Source of the DNA: Myxococcota bacterium
Lineage (GTDB): Bacteria; Myxococcota_A; UBA9160; PR03
DNA: 11,488 nt
NCBI GenBank assembly: GCA_030066475.1
Contig: JASJBO010000231.1
Span: forward strand, 1 to 11,488
Direction: 5' to 3'
Shown: in pieces, positions 1 through 6,663 of the stretch
Layout: each line of letters begins with the position of its first letter
How positions within the stretch are numbered: position 1 is the first letter of the stretch
Notes under the pieces: generated by a model
Told to the model about the DNA's origin: nothing
Seen by the model: the letters and a program-made list of their open reading frames with translations, nothing else
Databases searched by the model: none
Translations under genes and position numbers: made by a program

Positions 1-131
1 GCCGTCGAGAGATCGAACTGGAGGTTCAGCAGCTCGACGCGGAGCTCCTCGAGCTGCTTCTCGAAGTCGTCCTTGTCGATGGAGCTGCCCGTCTCGGCGG
101 CGGCGAAGAGACCGGTGGGTCGATACGACAT
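1..131 (-). CDS. pap: Probable polyphosphate:AMP phosphotransferase (PPK2 superfamily), N-terminal fragment
   Basis: Partial gene running off the left edge; only the first 43 codons plus two bases are visible. The family phosphorylates AMP to ADP using polyphosphate as donor, in the cytoplasm. The visible N-terminus has a GLFAAAETG segment, then SIDKDDFEKQ, then an ELRVELLNLQFDL helix. This resembles the start of Pap/PPK2 class II proteins, where a similar FESAE-G-SIDKD-Y segment and an LRE-LL-AQFEL helix precede the FPV...G-EGAGKGE Walker A region. The Walker A motif would lie beyond the edge, so the assignment rests on N-terminal resemblance only. The ATG at 131-129 is 5 nt past the stop of the upstream RMD1-family gene, suggesting co-transcription. 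No good Shine-Dalgarno is visible before it, so translational coupling is possible. Another PPK2 class is the main alternative. Confidence 0.6.
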   Translation of the reverse strand, partial: MSYRPTGLFAAAETGSSIDKDDFEKQLEELRVELLNLQFDLST

Positions 132-136
132 GGGGG

Positions 137-931
137 TCAGTGTACCAGGAAGATGTCGTAGAGGATGAGCACGATCTCGACGGCGATCAGGATCACGATG
201 TACCACTCGACCCGCAGGCTGCGCCGGTTGTGGATGAGGTCGAGGTAGGTCTCGGCCGTGCGCGACACGAGGTCGAGCTTGCGCGAGAGCGCCAGGTCGC
301 GGTCGCGCAGCTCGTACTCGTGGGCCAGCCGCTCGTGGAGGCGGTCGAGATCCGCCTCGTCCCAGGTGATCTCGGGCTTCTCCGTGACTTCGGCCCGTCC
401 CACGGTGCGGGTCTGGATCAGGAGCGAGCTGCCGATCTCGCGCAGCAGGTCGTTGCCGCGGATCAGATGCGCGCCGATCAGGCCCTCGGCCAGGCGCTCG
501 ATCCGGTCGAAGGCCGCGGCCACCCGCTCCTCGTAGTGCGTGAGCACGGCGCTCTTGGCGAGCACGTCGGCCAGCACCTGCACCCGCGCCACGTTGCCCT
601 CGCGCAGCACGATCACACCCGAGGCGTCGACGCCGTCGGCGCTCTCGGGGTCGATGCGCAGCTCGGCGTCCTCGCCCTCGGGCTCGTCGAAGGCGTCGGT
701 CACGAAGGGACGCAGCTTGTCGATGAAGGAAGCCTGGTCCACGGGGCTCACGTCGACGAAGACCACCGCGCCGAAGCGGAAGATCACCGCGTGACCGCCG
801 TCGCCCGCGCGCACCGTGAGCGGTGAGAGGGCCAGGGTCTCGCCGCGCTCGAGCTGCCGGGCCTCGATGCGCTCGCCCAGGAACCAGGCTCGCGCCGAGA
901 TCATCTTCGCGTCCCCCGTCGCCTGACTCAT
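137..931 (-). CDS. RMD1/YagE (DUF155) family protein with C-terminal membrane anchor
   Basis: 264 residues by the longest reading. The family is named after yeast Rmd1 and bacterial YagE; its bacterial biochemical role is not established. Seen here: an N-terminal ARAWFLGERIEARQLE stretch (about 13-28), a beta-rich core with HAVIFRFGAVVFVDV (47-61), and a long helical region (about 120-240) with many charged residues. It ends in the family hallmark HNRRSLRVEWYIVILIAVEI (234-253), whose hydrophobic part (243-262) is a single membrane segment with almost no tail after it. The product is therefore probably a C-tail-anchored membrane protein with a cytosolic body. Start: ATG at 931 gives the longest form but has no Shine-Dalgarno. 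ATG at 904-902 (Met10) has a GGGGGAC stretch 6 nt upstream and sits just before the conserved N-terminus, so it may be the real start. Divergent from the 994 gene; followed 5 nt later by the probable pap. Confidence 0.87.
   Translation of the reverse strand: MSQATGDAKMISARAWFLGERIEARQLERGETLALSPLTVRAGDGGHAVIFRFGAVVFVDVSPVDQASFIDKLRPFVTDAFDEPEGEDAELRIDPESADGVDASGVIVLREGNVARVQVLADVLAKSAVLTHYEERVAAAFDRIERLAEGLIGAHLIRGNDLLREIGSSLLIQTRTVGRAEVTEKPEITWDEADLDRLHERLAHEYELRDRDLALSRKLDLVSRTAETYLDLIHNRRSLRVEWYIVILIAVEIVLILYDIFLVH
911..917 (-). promoter_or_regulatory. Shine-Dalgarno-like site favouring the internal start of the RMD1-family gene
   Basis: On the minus strand this reads GGGGGAC and lies 6 nt before an in-frame ATG at 904-902. 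No comparable site precedes the longer start at 931. It therefore argues for a protein 9 residues shorter. The genome is G-rich, so such a stretch could occur by chance. Confidence 0.35.
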
Positions 932-937
932 CGGGTG

Positions 938-943
938 TATGAT
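938..943 (+). promoter_or_regulatory. Possible -10 element (TATGAT) for the 994 gene
   Basis: TATGAT matches the TATAAT consensus in five of six positions and is one of very few AT-rich hexamers in this GC-rich region. It sits about 50 nt before the GTG start of the membrane-protein gene, inside the short divergent intergenic region. No convincing -35 hexamer is visible about 17 nt upstream; that position falls in the 5' end of the RMD1-family gene. Treat as a candidate only. Confidence 0.25.
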
Positions 944-966
944 GGCGCCTGGCCGAGACGGCGCCA
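943..966. repeat. Inverted repeat TGGCGCC-N10-GGCGCCA in the divergent intergenic region
   Basis: Two perfect 7-bp arms (943-949 and 960-966) flank a 10-nt spacer between the divergent starts at 931 and 994. Each arm contains the self-complementary GGCGCC. It overlaps the end of the candidate -10 element by one base, so it could be an operator for a dimeric regulator or an mRNA hairpin in the leader of the 994 gene. GC-rich sequence makes such repeats fairly common by chance. Confidence 0.3.
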
Positions 967-993
967 GGTGGGCCCGTCGCGCACCGGAGCAGC

Positions 994-2667
994 GTGAGAG
1001 CAGTCCGACTCGCCCCCTGGCTGGCGCTCCTGGTGCTCGCGGCCGCGCTCTCGCTCCAGAAGATCCGCAGCTTCGACTACTGGTTCCACCTGCGCACCGG
1101 CCAGCTGATCGCCGAGACCGGCCGGGTGCCGCGCGTCGACACCTACAGCTATTCGGTCCCGGGCGCCCCCTACGTCGACGTGCACTGGCTGCACCAGCTC
1201 GTGCTCCACGCCACCCACGCCCTGGGCGGGCACGATGCCGTCGTGCTCTGGAAGCTCGCGCTCGTCGTCGCCCTGGTGGCGCTGCTCGGGGCCGGCCTCC
1301 GGCGCAGTGATCGGCCGGCTCTCGCGGCGGGCGCCATCGCGCTCGCGCTCGTCCTGTGCGCCGACCGCTTCATGCCCCGGCCCGAGCTCCCGACCTTCGT
1401 TCTCCTCGCCGCGACCCTGCTGCTCTTCGATCGCTTCGAAGGCCGGGGGGGCGCCGGGCTCTACCTCTTCGTTCCGCTCCAGCTCGTCTGGGTGAACCTG
1501 CACGGGCTCTTCGCCGTGGGCTTCGCCGTGTGGGGTGCGCACTTCGCGGGGGAGCTGCTGCGGCCGCTCGTGCGCGAGCGCGTCCGGACGCCGCGTCTGC
1601 GGCGCCTGGCCGCGGTGGGGGGGGGCGCCCTGGCCGCGTGCTTCCTCAATCCGCACGGCGGCGACGCGCTGCTCTATCCCTTCCAGCAGCTCCTCATGAT
1701 CGGAACCGACGCCCAGCGTGCGGCTGCGCCGCTCGGCTCGGTGGAGCTGCTCTCGCTGCGCGACGCCCTTCGCCACCTGAGTCCGCTGCTGCTCGCCGTC
1801 TTTGCCTTGCTCGCGGCGCTGTCGGGGGCCTCCCTGTGGCTGCAGGGGCGACGGGTCCGCCCCGCCGACGTGCTGCTCTGGGCGGCCTTCCTGGTGCTGG
1901 CGTTCGCCGCGGTGCGCAACCTGGCGCTCTTCGGCGTGGTGGCGGCGCCGATCTTCGTGCGCAATGCCAGCGCCTGGCTCGACTGCCGCGGCGTTCCGCC
2001 GCGCGCGCCCCGCCTGCTCTCCTTGGCCGTCGCGCTGCTGCTGGTCGTGGGGGCCTGGGACGTCGCCCGGGGGCGCTTCTTCCAGCGGCTCGGATCGCCC
2101 CGCGAGCCGGGCCTGGGGCTGCTCCAGGCCTTCTATCCGGTGCGCGCGGTCGAGTGGATCGCGCGGGAGCGCCCGCCCGGACCGCTCGGCCACCACATGG
2201 CCGACGGCGGCTATCTGATCTGGCGGCTCCACCCCCACTACCCCGTGCTGAGCGACGGTCGCCTGGAGGTCTACGCATCGCGCCCGGAGGTGCTGAAGCT
2301 CGACGACGAGCTCTCGTTCCGGGAGCTCGATGCGCGCTACCGCTTCGGGACCGTGTTGCTGCACTACGCCCAGATCGATCTCCACCCGCTGGTGGGCGCG
2401 CTCCATCGCGACCCGCAGTGGCGCCTGGCGTTCGTCGACGAGGTGGCTGCGGTGTTCATCCGTCGCGGACCCGGTGAGCGTGAGCCCGACCTCGACGTCG
2501 ATGCTCCCGACCTGTTCCCGGCGCCTCCCGCCGAGCGCGGCTACGACCACCTGATGAGCCTGGTGGGAAGGGCGCGCTTCTACGGGGCAGTGCGCCGGCC
2601 GGATCGCGCCAAACGGCTGCTGAAGGAGGCGCGCGAGCTGTATCCGACCTGGCTGGGCGGCTCCTAG
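994..2667 (+). CDS. Polytopic membrane protein, unnamed GT-C-like family
   Basis: 557 residues; function not assigned. GTG start with GGAG at 986-989 just upstream. An N-terminal hydrophobic segment (about 7-22) leads into FDYWFHLRTGQLIAETGRVP (27-46) and VDTYSYSVPGAPYVDVHWLH (48-67). This resembles the W-H-TG-I--G-iP--D-fsY---g-----eWL signature common in large bacterial membrane proteins related to GT-C glycosyltransferases or found near them. Hydrophobic segments follow around 83-101, 108-123, 132-146, 153-187, 207-218, 262-284, 291-320 and 338-355. A soluble C-terminal part carries DGGYLIWRLHPHYPVLSDGR (404-423), a conserved-looking block, and ends in a helical RAKRLLKEARELYP stretch (537-550) that looks like half of a TPR hairpin. 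No catalytic motif was recognised, so glycosyl transfer is only a possibility. The next gene starts 25 nt after the stop on the same strand, so the two are probably co-transcribed. A nine-G tract lies within the gene. Confidence 0.85.
   Translation: MRAVRLAPWLALLVLAAALSLQKIRSFDYWFHLRTGQLIAETGRVPRVDTYSYSVPGAPYVDVHWLHQLVLHATHALGGHDAVVLWKLALVVALVALLGAGLRRSDRPALAAGAIALALVLCADRFMPRPELPTFVLLAATLLLFDRFEGRGGAGLYLFVPLQLVWVNLHGLFAVGFAVWGAHFAGELLRPLVRERVRTPRLRRLAAVGGGALAACFLNPHGGDALLYPFQQLLMIGTDAQRAAAPLGSVELLSLRDALRHLSPLLLAVFALLAALSGASLWLQGRRVRPADVLLWAAFLVLAFAAVRNLALFGVVAAPIFVRNASAWLDCRGVPPRAPRLLSLAVALLLVVGAWDVARGRFFQRLGSPREPGLGLLQAFYPVRAVEWIARERPPGPLGHHMADGGYLIWRLHPHYPVLSDGRLEVYASRPEVLKLDDELSFRELDARYRFGTVLLHYAQIDLHPLVGALHRDPQWRLAFVDEVAAVFIRRGPGEREPDLDVDAPDLFPAPPAERGYDHLMSLVGRARFYGAVRRPDRAKRLLKEARELYPTWLGGS
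1617..1625 (+). repeat. Homopolymeric tract of nine G within the membrane-protein gene
   Basis: Nine consecutive G bases span the codons for Val208-Gly-Gly-Gly211 of the 557-residue membrane protein. Recognisable family blocks lie in frame on both sides (residues 27-67 and 404-423), so nine is the in-frame length. Loss or gain of one G would truncate or scramble the C-terminal half. A shorter run of seven G lies at 1445-1451 in the same gene. Confidence 0.9.
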
Positions 2668-2692
2668 AGTTCACCTAGACTCGTCGCTCGCC

Positions 2693-4429
2693 ATGATCCG
2701 CCGCATAGCGCAACGCCTCCGTCCGCGTCTCCTGGCGCTCGGCCTCGTGGCGGCGCTGCTGCTGGGCGCGGATGACGAGGGAGAGCGCGGAGCGCAGGAG
2801 CTTCCGGGCCTGGCCTACGTCGCGGGCGGCGCGCGGGAGCAGACCCTGGATCTCTACCTGCCCGCGCCCGCGGTGCAGGCCCCGCCCCTGGTGATCTTCG
2901 TGCACAGCCGCTTCTGGTCCGAGGCGCCCGGCGGTCCGGTGCTCGCGGACGGCTTCGCCAAGCCGCTCCAGCGGGCGGGTGCGGCTGCGGCGATCGTGCG
3001 CCACCGGCCGGCTCCCGAGCATCCGCATCCCGCGCCGGCCGACGACGTTGCCGCGGCGGTGGCCTTCCTGCTGGGGAGCGCGAGCCGCTACGGCTTCGAT
3101 CCGGAGCGCGTATTCCTCGCGGGCCACGCGGCGGGCGGGCACCTGGCCAGCCTGGTGGCGCTCGACTCCCGCTACTTGGAGCGTCACGGGCTGGAGCGCT
3201 CCGCCCTGGCGGGCGTGATCGCGCTGAGCGGGATCTACGACCTCGAGGCCCAGGGCGGCACCGACGAGGAGCGCGCGCGCTACGAGCGCGTCATCCCCGA
3301 CGCCGCGACGCGACGCACGGCGTCGCCCGTGAGCCACCTGCGAGCCGACGCGCCCCGCTTCCTGCTGCTCGCCGCCGAGCGTGACGTGCCGGGCTACGCG
3401 CGCTCGGCGGAGGCCTTCGCCAGCGCGCTGCGCGACGCCGGCCACCCCGACGCCGAGTCCTACCTCGTGAGCGGTCGCGACCACGCGACCGTCGTCGACC
3501 TCGCGCTCGAGCAGACCGGAACCCGCCTGCACGTCCTCGACTTCATCGGCCTGGAGCCGCTGCCCCCGGTGCTGTCCGAGGCGCGGGCGATCACCCGCTA
3601 CTGGCGCAAGCCGCGCTTCTCCACCGAGCCCTTCTGGACCAGCGGGGCCCCGGTGAGGGGCCACGAGGCCGACGCGCGCTTCGTCGCGGCGGCTGGCACC
3701 GTCTTCCAGACGCTCGTCGGCCAGCGCGCCGCGCTGGCGCCGTCGCGCTTCCACGCCATCGACCTCTTCGACCTGCTCGCTGCCATCGGCGCGGGTGCTG
3801 GCCGCTGGCTCACGCTCACGAACGTCCTGGGCGAGAGGACCTACTTCGATCTCGAGCGCATCCGTCCCCTCCGGCCCGTCGTGGTGATCGGCATCGACGG
3901 CGAGCGGAACCTGTTCCGCAAGGTGGACGTGCACCGTGCCCGGCGCGAGTACAGCTGGCGCGACGACCTGCCGCCGCCGCCCTTCGTGGCGCGGCCGATG
4001 GGAGCCTTCCTGTACATGCTCGACCGCCGGGCCAGCCGTCCCTCGACGCTCACCCACTTCTCGCTCGAGATCTCGGGCTTCGAGCGCAGCGACGCGGACC
4101 CGCTGGCCGGGCTGCGCGACGTCGGCGACGAGATCCTGTGGACCCTGACGGGCGGACTGGGCTGCGTCGGCTGCCACAGCCTTCGCGGCATCGGCAGCCG
4201 CTCGGGGCACCTGCGCGCCGTCGATGCCGAGCCCCAGGGCGGCTACGCGCTCCCGCTCGAGGAGTACCCGGTCGAGGTGTGGAGACGCTTCGTCTTCCAG
4301 CCGCACGAGGCGGCCGAGCTGCTCCAGGCGCCGCACCCCGCGGTTCGCGGCCGCGCGGCCGTGCTGCTCTTCGAGCTGGTGGAGCGCACGCGCGGCCGGC
4401 GGCCGGCGGCCGCAGCCGCCACTCCCTGA
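2693..4429 (+). CDS. Exported alpha/beta-hydrolase-like protein fused to a C-terminal c-type heme domain; catalytic serine absent
   Basis: 578 residues. An N-terminal signal-like segment (RRIAQRLRPR then LLALGLVAALLLG, 3-25) indicates export, as covalent heme attachment requires. Residues about 40-285 resemble the esterase/lipase (BD-FAE-like) branch of alpha/beta hydrolases: VIFVH (67-71), DDVAAAVAFL (117-126), YGFDPERVFLAGHAAGGHLA (133-152), ALSGIYDL (177-184), ERD (229-231) and GRDH (261-264). The nucleophile elbow, normally GHSAGGH, reads GHAAGGH with Ala146, and the oxyanion HGGG is replaced by HSRFW (71-75). The acid (Asp231) and base (His264) positions look retained. Hydrolysis by the usual mechanism is therefore unlikely. 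Residues about 300-480 are unassigned. A CVGCH heme-attachment motif (491-495) follows, with no methionine after it. The ATG start has no clear Shine-Dalgarno, but no later plausible start keeps the signal segment. Probably co-transcribed with the membrane-protein gene before it; convergent with the men operon. Role unknown: a redox or binding protein derived from an esterase is my inference. Confidence 0.85.
   Translation: MIRRIAQRLRPRLLALGLVAALLLGADDEGERGAQELPGLAYVAGGAREQTLDLYLPAPAVQAPPLVIFVHSRFWSEAPGGPVLADGFAKPLQRAGAAAAIVRHRPAPEHPHPAPADDVAAAVAFLLGSASRYGFDPERVFLAGHAAGGHLASLVALDSRYLERHGLERSALAGVIALSGIYDLEAQGGTDEERARYERVIPDAATRRTASPVSHLRADAPRFLLLAAERDVPGYARSAEAFASALRDAGHPDAESYLVSGRDHATVVDLALEQTGTRLHVLDFIGLEPLPPVLSEARAITRYWRKPRFSTEPFWTSGAPVRGHEADARFVAAAGTVFQTLVGQRAALAPSRFHAIDLFDLLAAIGAGAGRWLTLTNVLGERTYFDLERIRPLRPVVVIGIDGERNLFRKVDVHRARREYSWRDDLPPPPFVARPMGAFLYMLDRRASRPSTLTHFSLEISGFERSDADPLAGLRDVGDEILWTLTGGLGCVGCHSLRGIGSRSGHLRAVDAEPQGGYALPLEEYPVEVWRRFVFQPHEAAELLQAPHPAVRGRAAVLLFELVERTRGRRPAAAAATP
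4405..4420. terminator. GC hairpin at the convergent junction, possible weak terminator
   Basis: GGCGGC (4405-4410) and GCCGCC (4415-4420) can form a 6-bp stem with a CGCA loop. It overlaps the Pro/Ala-rich C-terminal codons of the hydrolase-cytochrome gene and lies 19-34 nt past the stop of the DUF1295 gene on the other strand. It could serve transcripts from both sides. There is no T-tract on either side, so it is not a classical intrinsic terminator and may be a by-product of alanine/arginine codons. Confidence 0.2.
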
Positions 4430-4438
4430 TCACGGGGC

Positions 4439-5212
4439 TCAGCCTCGCGGCGGGAGCGGCACGAATGCGCTGGTTCGGCGCTGGTACTCCTCGTAGCCCG
4501 GGCGGCGCCTGCCGATCGATCGCTCGAGCAACGCCACCCCCGACACGCGGAGCAGCAGGACGCTCATGAGCAGCGGGCTCGCCACCGTGAGCCAGGCGCA
4601 GGGCGTGGGCAGCGCCGCGAGGAAGATCCCCCACCACACGCAGAAGTCGCCGAAGTAGTTGGGGTGCCGCGTGTAGCGCCAGAGGCCGCCGTCCATCACC
4701 TGTCCGGCGTTCGCCGGGTTGGCCCGGAAGCGGGCCAGCTGCAGGTCGCCCACCGTCTCGAAGACCATGCCGAGCGTCCACACGCAGATCCCGAGCGCCT
4801 CGAAGAAGCCCAGCGATGCCGGACCGCCGCCGGCCTGCGCAACCACCACGGGCAGGGAGACGAGCCACATCAGCACGGCCTGCAGACCGAAGACCGTGAA
4901 GAGGCTCACACGCGGGAAGCGCTCGCCGTGGTGGCGTCGCATGGCGGCGTAGCGCGGATCCTCGCCTTCACCGGCGTTGCGCCAGAGGAGATAGGCGCCG
5001 AGCCGCAGCCCCCACACGACGGTGAGCGCGGCGACCAGGGCGTTGCCCTCCGCCGCGAGCCCGTAGCTCACGACCGCGATCGTGGCGAAGCCCGGCCCCC
5101 ACCAGACGTCCACGATGCTCGCGTTGCGCAGGCGCAGGCTCCACAGCCAGAGCAGCAGCATGGCCGCGAGGCTCAGCAGGAGGCTCAGGGCGACGAGTGC
5201 GGAGGTTCCCAT
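4439..5212 (-). CDS. DUF1295 family integral membrane protein (steroid 5-alpha-reductase-like)
   Basis: 257 residues, close to the usual family length. DUF1295 proteins share the C-terminal fold of steroid 5-alpha reductases and isoprenylcysteine methyltransferases; most bacterial members have no proven substrate. Seen here: hydrophobic segments around 5-25, 36-55, 58-75, 105-126, 137-153, 188-202 and 207-228. The family blocks are SIVDVWWGPGF (32-42), RFRANPANAGQVMDGGLWRY (161-180), RHPNYFGDFCVWWGIF (182-197), SPLLMSVLLLRVSGVALLE (212-230) and GYEEYQRRTSAFVPLPP (239-255). The ATG at 5212-5210 lies inside the 3' end of menE, giving a 28-nt overlap. No good ribosome site precedes it, so translation is probably coupled to menE. 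This is the last gene of the operon and its stop is 9 bp from that of the convergent hydrolase gene. A role on quinone or isoprenoid substrates is suggested only by position. Confidence 0.88.
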   Translation of the reverse strand: MGTSALVALSLLLSLAAMLLLWLWSLRLRNASIVDVWWGPGFATIAVVSYGLAAEGNALVAALTVVWGLRLGAYLLWRNAGEGEDPRYAAMRRHHGERFPRVSLFTVFGLQAVLMWLVSLPVVVAQAGGGPASLGFFEALGICVWTLGMVFETVGDLQLARFRANPANAGQVMDGGLWRYTRHPNYFGDFCVWWGIFLAALPTPCAWLTVASPLLMSVLLLRVSGVALLERSIGRRRPGYEEYQRRTSAFVPLPPRG

Positions 5213-6663
5213 AGGCGGTGGCGCTGGATCTTACCCGACGCGTTGCGCGGCAGCGCTCGGACGAAGCGGAAGTGGTCGGGAACCTTGTAGGCGGCCAGGC
5301 GCTCCCGACAGAAGGCGGCCAGGCTCTCGGCGTCGACGCGGCTGCTCGACTTCGGCACCACCCACGCGACCGGGCGCTGACCGAAGTCGGGGTCGGGCAC
5401 GCCCGCCACGCCGGCCTCCGCGACGTCGGGGTGCTCGGCCAGGACCGCCTCCACCTCGGCGGGGTAGACGTTCTCTCCCCCGGACACCACGAGGTCGCTG
5501 CGGCGGTCGAGCACGAAGAGGTGCCCGCGGTCGTCGACCCGACCGAGGTCGCCGGTGTGGAGCCAGCCGTCACGCAGCGCCCGACGCGTGTCGTCGGGAC
5601 GACGCAGGTAGCCGCTCATGAGGGTGGGGCCGCGCACGGCGATCTCGCCGACCTGTCCCGGTGGGTGGGTCTCGCCGGCGTCGTCCACGATGCGGAGCTC
5701 GATTCCGGGAAGCGGCGCCAGCCCGTCGTGCGCGAGCGTCCCGCGGCCCGGCGGGAGGGTCGCTACCTGCGAAGCCGCCTCCGTGAGGCCGTAGGTCGGG
5801 GCGATCGGGAAGCCCAGCGCGAGGGCGCGCTCGAGAAGCTCGGGAGCGGCGGGCCCGCCGCCGAGCAGCACCAGCGCGAGCGTATCCGGACAGCGTCTGG
5901 CGCCGCGCACCTCGAGCAGGCGGGCCAGCATGGTGGGAACGAGCGACACGTGGGTGACGCCTTCGCCGTCGAGGGCCCGGCCCACCGCCTCGGGGTCGAA
6001 ACGCTCGTGGAGGAGCGTCGGGTGCCCGTGCCGGGCGCCGCGCAGCAGGATCGACAGGCCGCCCACGTGGAAGAGCGGCAGGCAGTCGAGCCAGCGCTCG
6101 CGTGGCGCGCGTGGATGGGGCACGCGCAGGTGTCGGGCCGAGGCGTCGGCGCTGGCCGCGAGGCTCGCGTGCGAGAGCAGGGCGCCCTTGGGCCGGCCCG
6201 TCGTGCCCGAGGTGTAGAGGAGCGCGAAGGGATCGCCCGGGTCGCCCGCGGGCTGGCGCGGCTCGGCCGGGGGCAGGTCGGCCGGCTCGGGCGCGGGAAG
6301 CGTGCGCAGGTTGGCCGCCACCTGCCGGGCGAGCGCGGCCAGGGGCCCGGGGCCATGCAGCAGGAGCGCGGGCCGGGCGTCCGCGAGCACGAAGGCCAGC
6401 TCCGGCGCCGCGAGCCGGAGGTTCAGGGGCAGGAGCGTTGCGCCCAGGCGGTCGACGGCGTGCAGCAGGGCGACGAAGGCGGGGCCGTTCGGCAGCAGCG
6501 CAGCCACGTGGTCCCTCGTGGACACCCCCTGCGCGGCGAGCCAGGCGGCGAGGGCATCCGCCTGGGCCGCCAGCTCCGCGCGCGTCGTGCGCCGACCCGC
6601 GCAGACGAGAGTCTCTGCGTCGGGGTCTCGCGTCCCGTCGAGCCAGGGATCGCGGGTCTTCAC
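5185..6663 (-). CDS. menE: o-Succinylbenzoate--CoA ligase
   Basis: 492 residues, normal for MenE. It activates o-succinylbenzoate with ATP and CoA to OSB-CoA in the cytoplasm and belongs to the ANL adenylating superfamily. Motifs visible in order: P-loop YTSGTTGRPKG (150-160), LPLFHVGGL (195-203), LGGGPAAPELLERAL (267-281), YGLTEAASQV (291-300), GEIAVRGPTLMSGYL (339-353), WLHTGDLG (367-374), DRRSDLVVSGGENVYPAEVE (386-405) and the C-terminal NASGKI with catalytic Lys478. General acyl-CoA ligases share these motifs; the MenE assignment also leans on the surrounding men genes. GTG start at 6663-6661, overlapping the menC TGA as GTGA. A GGGAGA ribosome site (6671-6676) lies 7 nt upstream. The 3' end overlaps the DUF1295 gene by 28 nt. 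Confidence 0.94.
   Translation of the reverse strand: MKTRDPWLDGTRDPDAETLVCAGRRTTRAELAAQADALAAWLAAQGVSTRDHVAALLPNGPAFVALLHAVDRLGATLLPLNLRLAAPELAFVLADARPALLLHGPGPLAALARQVAANLRTLPAPEPADLPPAEPRQPAGDPGDPFALLYTSGTTGRPKGALLSHASLAASADASARHLRVPHPRAPRERWLDCLPLFHVGGLSILLRGARHGHPTLLHERFDPEAVGRALDGEGVTHVSLVPTMLARLLEVRGARRCPDTLALVLLGGGPAAPELLERALALGFPIAPTYGLTEAASQVATLPPGRGTLAHDGLAPLPGIELRIVDDAGETHPPGQVGEIAVRGPTLMSGYLRRPDDTRRALRDGWLHTGDLGRVDDRGHLFVLDRRSDLVVSGGENVYPAEVEAVLAEHPDVAEAGVAGVPDPDFGQRPVAWVVPKSSSRVDAESLAAFCRERLAAYKVPDHFRFVRALPRNASGKIQRHRLWEPPHSSP

Noticed and set aside
928..2550. 540-codon open frame on the minus strand opposite the membrane-protein gene
   Set aside because: The translation is rich in Gln, Arg, Glu and Gly with no domain, and it mirrors the G/C third-position bias of the real plus-strand gene, whose protein has conserved blocks and membrane helices.
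2663..2679. Short direct repeat CCTAGA-GTTCA-CCTAGA at the end of the membrane-protein gene
   Set aside because: Only six bases per copy and no hairpin or T-tract; probably chance.
2675..4336. 553-codon open frame on the minus strand opposite the hydrolase-cytochrome gene
   Set aside because: Low-complexity Arg/Glu/Ala-rich translation with no recognisable motif; the opposite strand encodes signal peptide, hydrolase blocks and CXXCH.
4050..4868. 272-codon minus-strand frame spanning the convergent junction
   Set aside because: It runs through the DUF1295 gene in a different frame and antisense to the heme domain; its composition is Arg/Gly/Ala-rich.
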